Part shown: piece by piece, positions 39,780 to 49,968 of the stretch
Position numbering within the stretch: position 1 is the stretch's first letter
How the letters are laid out: each line of letters opens with the position of its first letter
Origin: Cytophagales bacterium
GTDB taxonomy: Bacteria; Bacteroidota; Bacteroidia; Cytophagales; Cyclobacteriaceae
Direction: 5' to 3'
Assembly: GCA_017303805.1 (NCBI GenBank)
Contig: JAFLBQ010000006.1
Coordinates: forward strand, 310,001 to 374,000
DNA length: 64,000 nucleotides
Notes under the pieces: generated by a model
What the model was told of the DNA's origin: nothing
What the model saw: the letters and a program-made list of their open reading frames with translations, nothing else
Databases searched by the model: none
Translations under genes and position numbers: made by a program

Positions 39780-40316
39780 ATGCGAAGTGGTATTGTGATT
39801 GTGTTGATGATTATTTCGATAGCCAGTTGGGGCCAACGCGATGGGGACGAAACCAGTAGCTGGTCATTCAAAGACCGGGTTTATACGGGCGGTGGCTTTG
39901 GGTTAAGTGGAGGAACCGATTCGTATGGCAATCGGTATTTTTATTTTGCCGTTAACCCGATTGTAGGGTACATGGTAACTTCAAAATTTTCGGTGGGTAC
40001 GGGTGTAACGTGGCAGCGCTTTGCCTATTCGGACCCCATTAAACTGAATATTGATCAATACGGTATAAGTCCGTTTATGCGGTACAATTTCGATCAGCTC
40101 TTTGCATATGGCGAGTACATGCTCATCAACACGCCTACTTTCGTTAATATCAATCAGCGTAAGAATTACGATCGATTATTGCTGGGGTTGGGATATCGCC
40201 AGCCTATTGGCCCCCGCAGCGCTGTCAACCTCATGGCGCTTTACGATGTAATTTACGATAGCAAGGAGCGGGCGTTTGCATCGCCCTGGGTGTTTCGGGT
40301 GTTCTTTACTTTGTAA
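39780..40316 (+). CDS. Outer-membrane beta-barrel-like protein
   Basis: A 178-residue exported protein (signal MRSGIVIVLMIISIASWGQ) with amphipathic strands typical of a small barrel (YFYFAVNPIVGYMVTSKFSVGT, SPFMRYNFDQLFAYGEYM). It ends in Phe-Thr-Leu after VFRVFF, a common barrel C-terminus. Function unknown. It lies 20 bases after the DivIC-like gene and is probably cotranscribed. Confidence 0.65.
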   Translation: MRSGIVIVLMIISIASWGQRDGDETSSWSFKDRVYTGGGFGLSGGTDSYGNRYFYFAVNPIVGYMVTSKFSVGTGVTWQRFAYSDPIKLNIDQYGISPFMRYNFDQLFAYGEYMLINTPTFVNINQRKNYDRLLLGLGYRQPIGPRSAVNLMALYDVIYDSKERAFASPWVFRVFFTL

Positions 40317-40443
40317 AGCTCTATTTCTTTGTCCGCCCCACTGCCCGGTTTACCTTTTATCATTTTTTAGTAAGGTTTACACCTTGCAGTACGGTATTTT
40401 TATCTGAAACTAAATTCTTCTTCGTAAGAAGCGCCAGACGATC

Positions 40444-41733
40444 ATGAAAGCAAACCTACTTTTGTTAACTCTATTTTCAACAGGGCTCAGTTTTGGGCAA
40501 GATGCAGAAGCCCTGATTAAAAAGGCAAAAGCCATTCACGAGCGGGTAATTACGTTGGACACACATGACGATATAGACGTTGCGAATTTTACATCGACTA
40601 CCAACTATACACAAAACCTGAACACGCAAGTTAATCTGCCTAAAATGGAAGCCGGTGGCCTTGATGTAGCCTGGTTTATTGTTTACACCGGACAAGGCGA
40701 ACTAACTGCTGAAGGCTACACGAAAGCCTACGAAAATGCAGATGCAAAGTTTAAGGCTATTCACCGGTTGTGCGAAGAGATTGCCCCCAACAGAATTGAG
40801 TTGGCGCTCACTTCTGCTGATGTGCGCAGAATCAGCAAAGCAGGTAAAAAAGTGGCCATGATTGGTGTGGAAAACGGCTATCCGATTGGAACGGATATTA
40901 AGAGAGTAAAAGAGTTCTACGATCGGGGTGCAAGGTATATGTCGCTGGCACACAATGGCCACAGCCAACTAGCTGATTCAAATACGGGCGAACGGGATAA
41001 TGTATGGTTGCACAATGGCCTTAGTGCGCTGGGGCGCGAAGTAATTGCAGAGATGAACAAGTGGGGCATTATGATTGATCTTTCACATCCCTCTAAAGCC
41101 GCAAACATAGAGGCAATCAGGTTATCGAAAGCACCGGTTATTGCATCGCATTCATCGGCCCGCGCTCTTAACGATGTGAGCCGTAATTTAGACGATGAGC
41201 AATTGGAGTTACTAAAAGCAAACAAAGGTGTGGTGCAGGCAGTTGCTTTTAAAAGCTATGTAAACACAAAGAAGAACGAAGAAAGTGCCGCAAAAGTAAA
41301 TGAAGTTGTGAAGGCCGTAGCAGCAGAAGAAGGTTTTGCCCTGTTGGAACGAACAGCCCTCCGCGATTTGAGTGCGGAAGAGCGAACCGCTTACTTTAAA
41401 AAGTATCAGGAGCTTGCCGCCAAAGCAAGGCCGCGCATCGAAAAAGAAGTAAACCCGGTTGCGCCTCCGGTAAACGTTGCCGACTTTGTGGATCATATCG
41501 ATTACCTGGTTAAGAAAATTGGCATCGATCACGTAGGCATAAGCTCAGATTTTGATGGGGGTGGTGGTATTGAGGGTTGGAACGATGCTTCTGAAACGTT
41601 TAACGTTACCTTGGAATTGGTAAAGCGGGGCTACACCGAAGCACAGATAGCCAAATTATGGAGCGGGAATTTACTCCGCGTATTAGATGAAGTTCAAGTG
41701 GTAGCGAAGAAGATCCAAGCCGGGAAGTTGTAG
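40444..41733 (+). CDS. Exported membrane dipeptidase (peptidase M19)
   Basis: A zinc dipeptidase of the renal-dipeptidase family, 429 residues with a signal peptide (ending SFGQ). Ligands are visible: HDD (THDDID, about 40-44), E in GVENGYP, H in LSHPSKAA, H in SHSSARAL, and D in SSDFDGGGG. It would cleave dipeptides, possibly including D-amino acid ones, in the periplasm. The region of about residues 280-345 is a long charged insertion compared with short M19 enzymes. Confidence 0.92.
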   Translation: MKANLLLLTLFSTGLSFGQDAEALIKKAKAIHERVITLDTHDDIDVANFTSTTNYTQNLNTQVNLPKMEAGGLDVAWFIVYTGQGELTAEGYTKAYENADAKFKAIHRLCEEIAPNRIELALTSADVRRISKAGKKVAMIGVENGYPIGTDIKRVKEFYDRGARYMSLAHNGHSQLADSNTGERDNVWLHNGLSALGREVIAEMNKWGIMIDLSHPSKAANIEAIRLSKAPVIASHSSARALNDVSRNLDDEQLELLKANKGVVQAVAFKSYVNTKKNEESAAKVNEVVKAVAAEEGFALLERTALRDLSAEERTAYFKKYQELAAKARPRIEKEVNPVAPPVNVADFVDHIDYLVKKIGIDHVGISSDFDGGGGIEGWNDASETFNVTLELVKRGYTEAQIAKLWSGNLLRVLDEVQVVAKKIQAGKL

Positions 41734-41742
41734 GTTTTAATT

Positions 41743-42183
41743 TCATGGAACCCGAGTTGATTGAAGCACTGCGAGTTTCCATCGTTTTTTATCCTTCAAC
41801 AAAATAGCCGTTTCATTCCATTTTACGATAATTTCTTTTTCGTTACGGGTTATGTTAGAAGTTAGGTTGTAGGTGGCCCAGGCTACGTTGCCTTTCAAGG
41901 TTGTGTTAATAAAGTCCAGCTTGTTGGTGCGTTTGAAATCAGTATCAGTGTTTTTTGTTATAGCAAGATGGATAAGCGTGTCGATCGTCCAGGTTTTTCC
42001 ATATTCATAAAACCGGACATCTGAAGTACAGTTGTTTCTTAAGTTACCCTCATCGCGATTTGATAAGGCCTCGAAAACATGAATGATGGTTTGTTGTACC
42101 TCTTGCTGACTTTTAAGTGCAGATTCTTGTGCCCCGGCACCAATGCTGGACAAGATAGTAATGGTTATGATAATCCGTTTCAT
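41743..42183 (-). CDS. Exported NTF2-like (SnoaL/DUF4440 type) protein
   Basis: A protein of about 146 residues with a signal peptide (MKRIIITITILSSIGAGAQ) and a small cone-shaped alpha+beta domain typical of the NTF2-like superfamily (ALSNRDEGNLRNNCTSDVRFYEYGK, then VAWATYNLTS and W-KLAVLQSTR). Such domains bind small ligands or act as enzymes of varied types, and no catalytic residue is obvious. ATG 42183 is preferred over the TTG six bases upstream. It lies nine bases downstream of the barrel gene on the same strand. Confidence 0.7.
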   Translation of the reverse strand: MKRIIITITILSSIGAGAQESALKSQQEVQQTIIHVFEALSNRDEGNLRNNCTSDVRFYEYGKTWTIDTLIHLAITKNTDTDFKRTNKLDFINTTLKGNVAWATYNLTSNITRNEKEIIVKWNETAILLKDKKRWKLAVLQSTRVP

Positions 42184-42192
42184 CGGCAAATG

Positions 42193-42828
42193 TTACTGCT
42201 GCCCAAATAAAATCCCGAATCTTAAAGTAAGGTGGCTTACGTTGCCATGGTCGGCATCGCCAACCGGTTGATTGGTAATTCCTTTTGTATAGTTAAGACC
42301 AATTGAAGTTCGTTTAAAAACGTAGCCGGCAATTGCATTTAATGCAAGCGTCATTCGCTTTTCCGGAGCCTGTACACTCCCTATTTCAATTTTATCATCT
42401 TCAATTACGTTTCCGTTTTCTGTTACCTTTCTTCGGCCAGATAAGCCAATGAGAACTGAAGGTCCGGCTCCCGCAAAGAAACCTCTTGTTTTATGTGATG
42501 TAAAAACCAGTTGTACGGGTATCTCTGCATAATTAACTGAAACCTTCGTGCGGTAAATAGCGAGACCATCATCCAATTCTTCCCACCAGCGTTTGTTAAT
42601 AAAATTCAATGCAGGCTGTACCGAAAGGTGATCGGTTAACCAATGTTTGTAGAAAACCCCAAACGAAAAACCAATCCCGCCACTTACTTTTTCCAGGCTA
42701 TCGTAGGTAACAAACGCATAGTCGGTTGTGGCTACACCGCCCACCTGAAAGCCCAGTTGGGCATGGGCTTTGAATAACGCTATAAAACAAAATAGCATTA
42801 TGAGAACCGGATATTTTTTCATAAACAT
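42193..42828 (-). CDS. Outer-membrane beta-barrel (porin-family) protein
   Basis: A 211-residue exported protein. Signal peptide to about HAQ; then LGFQVGGVATTDYAF, VSVNYAEIPVQLVFTS and LTLRFGILFGQQ at the end, the pattern of the PF13568-type barrel common in Bacteroidota. A second ATG two codons in (42822) is equally possible as start. Operon with the NTF2-like gene. Confidence 0.75.
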   Translation of the reverse strand: MFMKKYPVLIMLFCFIALFKAHAQLGFQVGGVATTDYAFVTYDSLEKVSGGIGFSFGVFYKHWLTDHLSVQPALNFINKRWWEELDDGLAIYRTKVSVNYAEIPVQLVFTSHKTRGFFAGAGPSVLIGLSGRRKVTENGNVIEDDKIEIGSVQAPEKRMTLALNAIAGYVFKRTSIGLNYTKGITNQPVGDADHGNVSHLTLRFGILFGQQ

Positions 42829-42879
42829 GAAAATAGTGCTTTTAATGGAAGGGATAAATTTCTGTTCTTGAGTTGCGAA

Positions 42880-43962
42880 TTAAGCGAGCGTAACCCCAAA
42901 ACTTTTTCCCAACCCTTTCAAATCTTCAACTACTTTTTCCACCAAAGGAATCCCTGCTTTCATTCTTATCGCTTCAAACTCTCTTTCCGGGTCGCCCGGA
43001 ATAACCAAATGATCGTATCCTTCAGCAGTTTTTGCATTTCGGAATCGGGTGATCCAATTATCCATGTGGTTCTTAAACTCAACCGCAGGACGAAAGGCAT
43101 CTACCCGCATGGCGCCAAAGAAATGACCAATCCCTTCTCCAACCGGGTCGGCCGGAGGTGCAAGAAAACTTACAAAGGGTGGAACCCACGGGCCATAATT
43201 CGCTCCACTTAACACGGCCGAGAAGATATCAACCCATGCCCCGAGGCAAAAACCTTTGTGGCTGCCGTGTTCGCGATCGCTACCCAAAGGGATAAGTGCA
43301 CCTCCGTCTTTAAGTTCGTGCGGATTGGTGGAAGAGCTGCCATCTTTTTTCTGGATCCAACCTGCTGGCGCTTCTTTATTCTTGCGCTGCAGAATTTCCA
43401 GTTTGCCGTTAGCCGCGGTGGTGGTGGCAAAGTCAGCTACAAAAGGTGGTTGTTTCGCGGCCGGTATGGCAACGCAAATCGGGTTGGTACCCAATAACCG
43501 CTCTACAGAAAAAGTTGGCGCTACCAACGGACTCGCGTTCGTCATGGCCATTCCGATCATATCTTTTTGAAGGGCCATCATGGCATGGTAGCCGGCAATA
43601 CCAAAATGGTTGGAGCCTTTTACGGCAACCCAACCCGTTCCGGCTACTGCTGCCTTTTGCATAGCAATTTCCATAGCCTTTGGCGCTACCACAAGCCCCA
43701 GACCGCTGTCGCCATCCACCACAGCCGTGCTGGGCGTTTCGTGTACAACTTTTAGGTGCGGCCGGCTGTTGATGCGCTTTGCTTCCCATAAGCGTACGTA
43801 ACCCGACAGTCGGGCTACCCCATGCGAATCAATGCCGCGCAAATCTGCACTTAAAAGCACATCTGCTGCCAGTTGGGCATCGGCTTCGGTGCAATCAATC
43901 TTTTTGAAAATCTCCACGGCAAACCGGTGTAGCGCGGGGTAAGAAAACGTTAGATCATTCAT
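42880..43962 (-). CDS. Ldh_2-family NAD(P)-dependent 2-hydroxyacid dehydrogenase
   Basis: A malate/L-lactate/ureidoglycolate/sulfolactate dehydrogenase family enzyme of about 360 residues. Blocks ADLRGIDSHGVARLSGYV, KGSNHFGIAGYHAMMA and LLGTNPICVAIPA are diagnostic; the family uses NAD(P)H and a His/Lys pair. Start chosen at 43962 (MNDLTFSYPALHRF), where the family begins; a frame extension to 44022 is not family-like. The substrate is not clear. The related ComC enzyme acts on sulfolactate, and a comB gene lies about 5 kb away. Confidence 0.9.
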   Translation of the reverse strand: MNDLTFSYPALHRFAVEIFKKIDCTEADAQLAADVLLSADLRGIDSHGVARLSGYVRLWEAKRINSRPHLKVVHETPSTAVVDGDSGLGLVVAPKAMEIAMQKAAVAGTGWVAVKGSNHFGIAGYHAMMALQKDMIGMAMTNASPLVAPTFSVERLLGTNPICVAIPAAKQPPFVADFATTTAANGKLEILQRKNKEAPAGWIQKKDGSSSTNPHELKDGGALIPLGSDREHGSHKGFCLGAWVDIFSAVLSGANYGPWVPPFVSFLAPPADPVGEGIGHFFGAMRVDAFRPAVEFKNHMDNWITRFRNAKTAEGYDHLVIPGDPEREFEAIRMKAGIPLVEKVVEDLKGLGKSFGVTLA

Positions 43963-44077
43963 AAGTAAGATTTGAGGTGAGGTCGGCTCGCTTGTCAAAG
44001 ACGCGGTTAAAAATAACCACAATGCGTTTATGGAAAAATATGCAAAGGTTCATCCTAAGATCAAAAATTCAAAAATC

Positions 44078-45676
44078 ATGACAAATCAATTTTTAACATC
44101 GGCATTGGTGGTGGGTTCGTTGGTGGCATCGGCTCAGCCCGATAAGCCGGTAGATTCTAAGATTACAGACGTTACAGTATTTCTAAGTAGTGCCCAGATT
44201 ACCCGGGTAACAAAAGCGAAGGTAGAAGCAGGAAAAACAAATCTAATTATCACCGGATTGTCATCGCAGCTCGACCCGCAAAGTGTGCAGGTTGCTGGCA
44301 AAGGCGGGGTGGTAATTTTGGGTATTTCGCACCGGCAAAATTATTTAAGTGAATTTAATTTACCCAAACCCATGCGCATGCTGAAAGATTCGGTAGAGAC
44401 ATTGCAGCGCCAGTTGGTGTTGGAGCAAAGCCAAAAGGAAATTCTGGATAAGGAAGAGCACATGTTGTTGAGCAATCAGAAAATTGGCGGGGCCAATCAA
44501 AACCTAACGGTAGCCGAGTTAAAAGCAATGGCTGACTTTTACCGTACCCGGTTGGGTGATATTGTTTCTGCACGCATGAAACAGGAAGAGAAGGTAAAGA
44601 AACTAAACGAGCGCATCACCAGGCTGACAGCCCAGATTACAAGCGAGGACGCGCACTATCGCAACAACACCAGCGAGTTGATAGTGCATGTTGCTGCGGA
44701 GACGGCTACAAACGTTGAATTGCAGCTACGGTATGTGGTGGCCCAGGCTGGTTGGATACCTGTATATGACCTGCGTGCTGCAGACACCAAAAGCCCTGTG
44801 CAGTTGAACTACAAAGCCAATGTATTTCAAAATACCGGTGAAGAATGGAACAATGTTCGGTTAAAACTCTCCACGGCTAATCCTAACCTGAGCGGCCTAA
44901 AACCCGAATTGCAGGCGTGGTATCTGAACTTTTATTATCCGGCACATTATGCCCTGCGAGGCCGGGCGGCAGGTGTGCAGTTGGAAGCAGCGGCACCCAT
45001 GGCTGCCAGTAAAATGAAGGAAGACAAGGTTCAGTTCCTGGATGATTTTGTTACCACCATTCAGACCGCGTTAACTACGGAGTTTGATATTGCTTTACCC
45101 TATACTGTACCCTCCACATCAAAGTCTGTGGTAGTGGATATTCGCAAGTACGATATGAAAGCCGATTATATTTATTCCGTTACTCCGAAGTTGGATGTGG
45201 ATGCATTTTTAATGGCACGCGCTACCGGTTGGGAAGAGTTTAACTTACTTCCGGGTGAAGCCAACATTTTCTTTGAGGGAACTTTTGTAGGTAAATCATT
45301 TATTGATCCCAACAACATCAAAGACACGCTCGCAGTTTCTTTGGGCCGCGATAAGCGCATTGTGGTGAAACGAGAAAAAGTAAAAGACCTCACATCAAAA
45401 AACTTTACAGGCTCATCCCGAAAGGAAACTTATACATGGGAAATTGCCGTGCGTAATACCAAAACCGATGCTATTAAGATAATAGTAGAAGACCAGGTGC
45501 CGGTAGCACAGCATACCCAGATAGAGGTTACAGCAGTTGATCTGGGTGGCGCGAAGTTTAACAAGGATACAGGTAAACTAACCTGGGAGCTTGAGCTAAA
45601 GCCTAACGAAACCCGCAAGTTGGTTTATAAGTTTGAAGTGAAGTATCCTAAGGATAGGCAGATTGCAGGATTATAA
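44078..45676 (+). CDS. Exported DUF4139/DUF4140 (MuiA family) protein
   Basis: A protein of about 532 residues with a signal peptide (MTNQFLTSALVVGSLVASAQ). DUF4140 sits at the N-terminus (DVTVFLSSAQITRVTKAKVE), followed by a coiled coil (about 110-190) and DUF4139 (AQAGWIPVYDLRA ... NTGEEWNNVRLKLSTANP ... LVYKFEVKYPKDR). The name mucoidy inhibitor A comes from a homologue; the biochemical role is unknown. ATG 44078 is preferred because it begins the signal peptide; the frame extends 48 bases upstream. Confidence 0.88.
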   Translation: MTNQFLTSALVVGSLVASAQPDKPVDSKITDVTVFLSSAQITRVTKAKVEAGKTNLIITGLSSQLDPQSVQVAGKGGVVILGISHRQNYLSEFNLPKPMRMLKDSVETLQRQLVLEQSQKEILDKEEHMLLSNQKIGGANQNLTVAELKAMADFYRTRLGDIVSARMKQEEKVKKLNERITRLTAQITSEDAHYRNNTSELIVHVAAETATNVELQLRYVVAQAGWIPVYDLRAADTKSPVQLNYKANVFQNTGEEWNNVRLKLSTANPNLSGLKPELQAWYLNFYYPAHYALRGRAAGVQLEAAAPMAASKMKEDKVQFLDDFVTTIQTALTTEFDIALPYTVPSTSKSVVVDIRKYDMKADYIYSVTPKLDVDAFLMARATGWEEFNLLPGEANIFFEGTFVGKSFIDPNNIKDTLAVSLGRDKRIVVKREKVKDLTSKNFTGSSRKETYTWEIAVRNTKTDAIKIIVEDQVPVAQHTQIEVTAVDLGGAKFNKDTGKLTWELELKPNETRKLVYKFEVKYPKDRQIAGL

Positions 45677-45743
45677 TTCTGACTTGCAGAATAGAGTTGT
45701 TAGGGGTAGAGTTAAAAAGCTTTCAACTAACAACTCTTACCTT

Positions 45744-46658
45744 TTACCTTAGGTTGACCAATGCTCCTTCCTTCAGCGAGTAAGAAGAAACGCGCAGGGC
45801 TTCAAACCGGTACGCTTGCAGAAGATATTTAATCAAACAACAAGCCACCACAATCATTTCTACCCGCATTTCAATCATACCGGGAATTTGCATTCGCGCA
45901 GCACGATCCTTAAACAGAATTTCTTCATAGATAGAATCGAAGGCTTTTAGTGCGAACGGTGTTTCGGGCAATTCCGTAACCGGCATGTTGTTACGAAAAC
46001 AATAAATGTCACTCAGTGTGTCGAACGTTCCGCTCGATCCAATTAATGTAGTAGGCCGGTGCAGTTTTAACTGGTTGAGCAGTGGCCGAAGTTCTGATTC
46101 GAAATAAGCAAACAAGGCGTTAACTTCATCGGGATGAATCGGGTCGTGCTTTTGAAAGCGCTCGAGCAAACGCTGGCCTCCAATTTCAAAACTGTTACTC
46201 CAGAAAATTTCTGAGTGGTTTGCAATGATAAACTCTACACTTCCACCTCCAATATCCATTACCAGGTGCTTTTGAGCGCCCATTGCAATGGCTGCCCGCG
46301 CTCCCTGGCAAATGTATTCAGCTTCCTGCAGGCCAGAGATAATGTTTATTTTAATCCCCGTTTCACCTTCGATGCGGGTAGCAACCTCTAACCCGTTCGA
46401 TGCATTGCGCAGGGCGCTGGTGCCAAAGGCATGTACCCGATCAATACCCATTTCGTTAAGCGTATTCCGAAAGGCCTTCATGGTATGGAGGGCCCGCGCT
46501 TGTGCTTCGGTTGTAATCAGGTTGCGGTTAATGCCACCTACCCCTAGTTTTACCGCAGCCTTTTCGCGATGGGTGATCTTAAATTCCTCTCCGTTTACTT
46601 CGGCTACCAGCAGGTGAAACGTGTTGGTACCCATGTCAATAATTGCAACTTTATTCAT
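45744..46658 (-). CDS. Exopolyphosphatase / pppGpp phosphatase family protein (Ppx/GppA)
   Basis: A 304-residue actin-fold phosphatase. Motifs: [12 protein letters not shown] (phosphate loop), [10 protein letters not shown], and [11 protein letters not shown] (about residue 135). Only the two-domain short form is present, without the C-terminal HD domain of Escherichia coli Ppx. Acts on polyphosphate or pppGpp. Start at 46658 (MNKVAIID); the upstream extension is not family-like. Divergent from the carboxylase gene, 65 bases apart. Confidence 0.9.
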   Translation of the reverse strand: MNKVAIIDMGTNTFHLLVAEVNGEEFKITHREKAAVKLGVGGINRNLITTEAQARALHTMKAFRNTLNEMGIDRVHAFGTSALRNASNGLEVATRIEGETGIKINIISGLQEAEYICQGARAAIAMGAQKHLVMDIGGGSVEFIIANHSEIFWSNSFEIGGQRLLERFQKHDPIHPDEVNALFAYFESELRPLLNQLKLHRPTTLIGSSGTFDTLSDIYCFRNNMPVTELPETPFALKAFDSIYEEILFKDRAARMQIPGMIEMRVEMIVVACCLIKYLLQAYRFEALRVSSYSLKEGALVNLR

Positions 46659-46723
46659 CGTATTGGCGGCTAAGATACAATCCGGTGCCAACAATTTCTA
46701 TCTTTGAGTCAAGCAGAAATACT

Positions 46724-48295
46724 ATGACCAAGCGAAAAATCAAAGCCGAAATTCTACAGCCTAAGTTTGACGAACTGGAGCGCAAAAACCAGGAAGCGCT
46801 TTTGGGTGGCGGGGAAAAGCGAATTGAGCAACAGCATAAGCGCGGTAAGTTAACGGCCCGCGAACGCCTTCATTTGTTATTGGATGAGGGCTCGTTCGAA
46901 GAACTTGGAAAATTTGTAATGCACCGTGCCAAAGACTTTGGCTTGGATAAAGAACATTACCTGGGCGATGGTGTTGTAACCGGCTACGGTACCATACACG
47001 GCCGGTTGGTCTATGTGTTCTCGCAAGACTTTACTGTTTTTGGTGGTTCGTTATCCGAAACTCATGCAGAAAAGATTGTGAAGATTATGGACCTGGCCAT
47101 GAAGAATGGCGCACCGGTAATCGGCTTGAATGATTCAGGCGGGGCACGCATTCAGGAAGGGGTTGTTTCGTTAGGAGGGTATGCTGATATTTTTTATCGC
47201 AACGTAATGGCCTCGGGTGTGGTGCCTCAGATCTCGGCCATTATGGGGCCGTGTGCCGGGGGTGCAGTGTATTCACCCGCCATTACCGATTTTATTTTTA
47301 TGGTAGAGAACACCTCGTTTATGTTTGTTACCGGGCCTAACGTGGTAAAGACAGTAACACACGAAAACGTAACAGCCGAAGAATTAGGCGGGGCTTCTAC
47401 ACATAGTACCAAAAGTGGGGTAACCCATTTTGCAAGTGCTAACGAAGCTGAGTGCATTGCCCAGATCAAACAATTGTTCAGTTACATTCCTCAAAATTGT
47501 GAAGATGCAGTTTCCAATTTACCGTACACGCCCGCGAATGAAAGTCGGCCTGCATTGAATGACATCATTCCGGCAAACCCCAATCAGCCTTACGATATGC
47601 GTGAAGTTATTAGCGGGTTGGTGGATGAAAGCACCTTCTTTGAAGTGCATAAAAACTTTGCCGAAAACATTGTGGTTGGTTTTGCCCGAATTGCCGGGCG
47701 AAGCATTGGTATTGTAGGCAATCAGCCTGCTGCGCTAGCGGGCGTGTTAGATATTGATGCGAGCGTGAAGGGTGCCCGGTTTGTGCGCTTCTGCGACAGC
47801 TTTAATATTCCGTTGCTGGTGTTGGAAGATGTGCCGGGCTTTTTACCCGGTACCGACCAGGAGTGGAATGCCATAATTACCAACGGTGCAAAATTGCTGT
47901 ATGCATTTTCTGAAGCAACGGTGCCCCGCGTAACCGTTATAACCCGCAAAGCCTATGGAGGTGCCTATGATGTAATGAATTCCAAACATATTGGTGCCGA
48001 CCTGAACTATGCGTGGCCAACAGCCGAGATTGCAGTGATGGGCGCGAAGGGCGCTGCAGAAATAATTTTTAAGAAAGAGATTTCGGAAGCAACCGATGCG
48101 GAAGCAAAGTTGAATGAGAAGGTGGAGGAGTACACGAAAAAATTTGCCAACCCGTATCGGGCTGCACACCGGGGGTATGTAGATGAAGTGATTTATCCCG
48201 ATCAAACCCGTGAAAAATTGATTCGCGCGTTTGCGATGTTGGAAAATAAAGCCGCTAAGTTGCCGAGGAAGAAACATGGGAATATTCCATTGTAA
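46724..48295 (+). CDS. Acyl-CoA carboxylase beta (carboxyltransferase) subunit, propionyl-CoA type
   Basis: The carboxyltransferase subunit of a biotin-dependent acyl-CoA carboxylase or methylmalonyl-CoA decarboxylase-like complex; 523 residues. [21 protein letters not shown] near the start, [24 protein letters not shown], and [14 protein letters not shown] with [10 protein letters not shown] in the second half are typical of PccB. Start at ATG 46724; a TATCTTTG (46699-46706) upstream is a likely -7 element. The biotin carrier and carboxylase subunits are not adjacent. Confidence 0.93.
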   Translation: MTKRKIKAEILQPKFDELERKNQEALLGGGEKRIEQQHKRGKLTARERLHLLLDEGSFEELGKFVMHRAKDFGLDKEHYLGDGVVTGYGTIHGRLVYVFSQDFTVFGGSLSETHAEKIVKIMDLAMKNGAPVIGLNDSGGARIQEGVVSLGGYADIFYRNVMASGVVPQISAIMGPCAGGAVYSPAITDFIFMVENTSFMFVTGPNVVKTVTHENVTAEELGGASTHSTKSGVTHFASANEAECIAQIKQLFSYIPQNCEDAVSNLPYTPANESRPALNDIIPANPNQPYDMREVISGLVDESTFFEVHKNFAENIVVGFARIAGRSIGIVGNQPAALAGVLDIDASVKGARFVRFCDSFNIPLLVLEDVPGFLPGTDQEWNAIITNGAKLLYAFSEATVPRVTVITRKAYGGAYDVMNSKHIGADLNYAWPTAEIAVMGAKGAAEIIFKKEISEATDAEAKLNEKVEEYTKKFANPYRAAHRGYVDEVIYPDQTREKLIRAFAMLENKAAKLPRKKHGNIPL

Positions 48296-48306
48296 AGCGA
48301 AGAATT

Positions 48307-48633
48307 ATGACACTAGATCAAGCTCAGCATCAGGTTGACGAATGGATAAAAACGCATGGGGTGCGCTACTTCAGCGAGCTTACCAATATGGCTATCCTTA
48401 CCGAAGAAGTGGGTGAGGTGGCGCGCATCATAGCCCGCAGGTATGGTGAGCAATCCGAAAAAGAATCTGACAGCAACAAAGACCTGGGCTATGAAATGGC
48501 GGACGTACTATGGGTATTGATTTGTTTGGCCAATCAGACCGGGGTAAACCTTACAGAAGCTTTTCAAAAGAACCTCGAAAAGAAAACGATTCGCGATAAA
48601 GACCGGCACCATCAAAACCCAAAGCTGAAGTAA
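48307..48633 (+). CDS. MazG-like nucleotide pyrophosphohydrolase
   Basis: A 108-residue all-alpha NTP pyrophosphatase. The metal-binding pattern is EEVGEVAR (about 37-44) and EMADVLWVL (about 63-71). It removes pyrophosphate from NTPs or dNTPs, cleaning the nucleotide pool. It follows the carboxylase gene by 11 bases, and its stop abuts the stop of the convergent comB gene with no base between. Confidence 0.9.
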   Translation: MTLDQAQHQVDEWIKTHGVRYFSELTNMAILTEEVGEVARIIARRYGEQSEKESDSNKDLGYEMADVLWVLICLANQTGVNLTEAFQKNLEKKTIRDKDRHHQNPKLK

Positions 48634-49335
48634 TCAACAAACCAGTTCGCCCCGAACAAGTTTGGGAATAACCGTGTATTGATCGGGCGTTAAGCAGTAC
48701 TCAATGTCTTTTTGAATGTTCAATCGCTGTAGGCGCTTTACATGCGAAGATGCGCTCAGGTACTCAACCATATTATCCTTTGCCTGATTGTAAAGCCGTT
48801 GTGCAGCTAATGGGGCATCGCAATCCGGCTCCATATGATTTTTTAGTTTCTCTACAAGCGCCCCGGCAAACAACGTGTCTTCCAGGTTTACCTTTCCCTT
48901 CCAGCCGGCACATACTACTACTATGTTGTTGTGGCTAAACAACAAGTATTTTGTAATGGAAGCCAGGTTAAGAAAGCTGCCAATAATAATTTCTTTAGCT
49001 GCTTTTGATTTTTCTATGGCTTGCGTTCCGTTGGTGGTGGTGAAAGCTATTTTTTTGCCGGCTACCTGGTTGCCCATGTATTCGAATGGTGAGTTGCCCT
49101 TATCGAAGCCTTCTACTTTTTTTCCATCGCGCTCGCCCGATGTAATGTAGCCACGCGTTTTCATTTGCAGGCACTCTTGCTGGCTGGCAAAGGGTACAAT
49201 CCGTTCGGCTCCGTGGGCGAAGGCAGTAACCATGCACGAAGTGGCCCTTAAAATATCAACAACAACTACGGTTTTATCTTCCAGCTTATACAGATGCAAT
49301 AACTCCGGACTTAAGCAAACGTCTATCGATTTCAT
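48634..49335 (-). CDS. comB: 2-phosphosulfolactate phosphatase (ComB)
   Basis: About 233 residues. The family blocks are VVVVDILRATSCMVTAF, SGERDGKKVEGFDKGNSP, FTTTNGTQAI and VCAGWKGKVNLEDTLFAG. It dephosphorylates 2-phosphosulfolactate to sulfolactate; in Cytophagales this could feed sulfonolipid (capnine-type) precursors rather than coenzyme M. The start at 49335 is favoured by the ATGA overlap with the stop of the upstream TPR gene, although a start five codons further upstream is open. Confidence 0.9.
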   Translation of the reverse strand: MKSIDVCLSPELLHLYKLEDKTVVVVDILRATSCMVTAFAHGAERIVPFASQQECLQMKTRGYITSGERDGKKVEGFDKGNSPFEYMGNQVAGKKIAFTTTNGTQAIEKSKAAKEIIIGSFLNLASITKYLLFSHNNIVVVCAGWKGKVNLEDTLFAGALVEKLKNHMEPDCDAPLAAQRLYNQAKDNMVEYLSASSHVKRLQRLNIQKDIEYCLTPDQYTVIPKLVRGELVC

Positions 49336-49967
49336 TTTGATAGCAGGCAAGGTTTAGGATACACTTTACAATTTTTTTGAAGGTGCTCTGCCGATTTTGT
49401 GTTGCCTTTTAATAATGCCTGGCACCAATCTTCACATCCTTTTTCCTTAAACCCGGCACGATAGTAAGCGATACCGCGGTTGTGGAGGGTGTTATGGTGT
49501 TCTGGGTCCAATTCAAGAACACGGTTAAAATCGGTAACAGCGGTGCTCCATTGCGACTGTTTCAGTCTGACTGTACCCCGCTTAAAATAATAGAGATAAT
49601 ATTCATCCTCTATTTCAATAGCTTTCGAATAATAATGCTCGGCTTTTTTCAGGCTATCAAGATGTTCGTAAATATTTCCAATCTGAAAAGGATATTCGGG
49701 TTCTTCCGAATCAAACTTTTCAAGGAATAGGTAATCCTTCAGGGCTCTTGTGTATTGTTTTAGATTGAAGAGTGTAACAGCTCGGTTAAATCGATAAGGT
49801 GTTACTTCCGGATTTGCCGAAATCAATTTATCAAAGTAAGGGAGTGCATCGCCATACTTTTCTTTCTCCATTAGTTCCAAACCCTTATTGTTCAAGGTTT
49901 CTTCCTCTTGCGATTGAGAATATCCCAGAAAGGATCCGAAAGTAAGGAGAAGAAGTAGCCTGATCAT
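49332..49967 (-). CDS. Exported TPR-repeat protein
   Basis: A 211-residue protein with a signal peptide (MIRLLLLLTFGSFLGYSQ) and about four tetratricopeptide repeats, the clearest being AEHYYSKAIEIEDEYYLYYFKRGT and AVTDFNRVLELDPEHHNTLHN. The region should be a protein-binding scaffold in the periplasm. Coupled to comB downstream (ATGA) and separated from gcvT by one base. Confidence 0.85.
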   Translation of the reverse strand: MIRLLLLLTFGSFLGYSQSQEEETLNNKGLELMEKEKYGDALPYFDKLISANPEVTPYRFNRAVTLFNLKQYTRALKDYLFLEKFDSEEPEYPFQIGNIYEHLDSLKKAEHYYSKAIEIEDEYYLYYFKRGTVRLKQSQWSTAVTDFNRVLELDPEHHNTLHNRGIAYYRAGFKEKGCEDWCQALLKGNTKSAEHLQKNCKVYPKPCLLSK

Positions 49968-49968
49968 T

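Noticed and set aside
44030-44077. Longer start for the DUF4139 protein
   Set aside because: The signal peptide begins at 44078; the added 16 residues would bury it.
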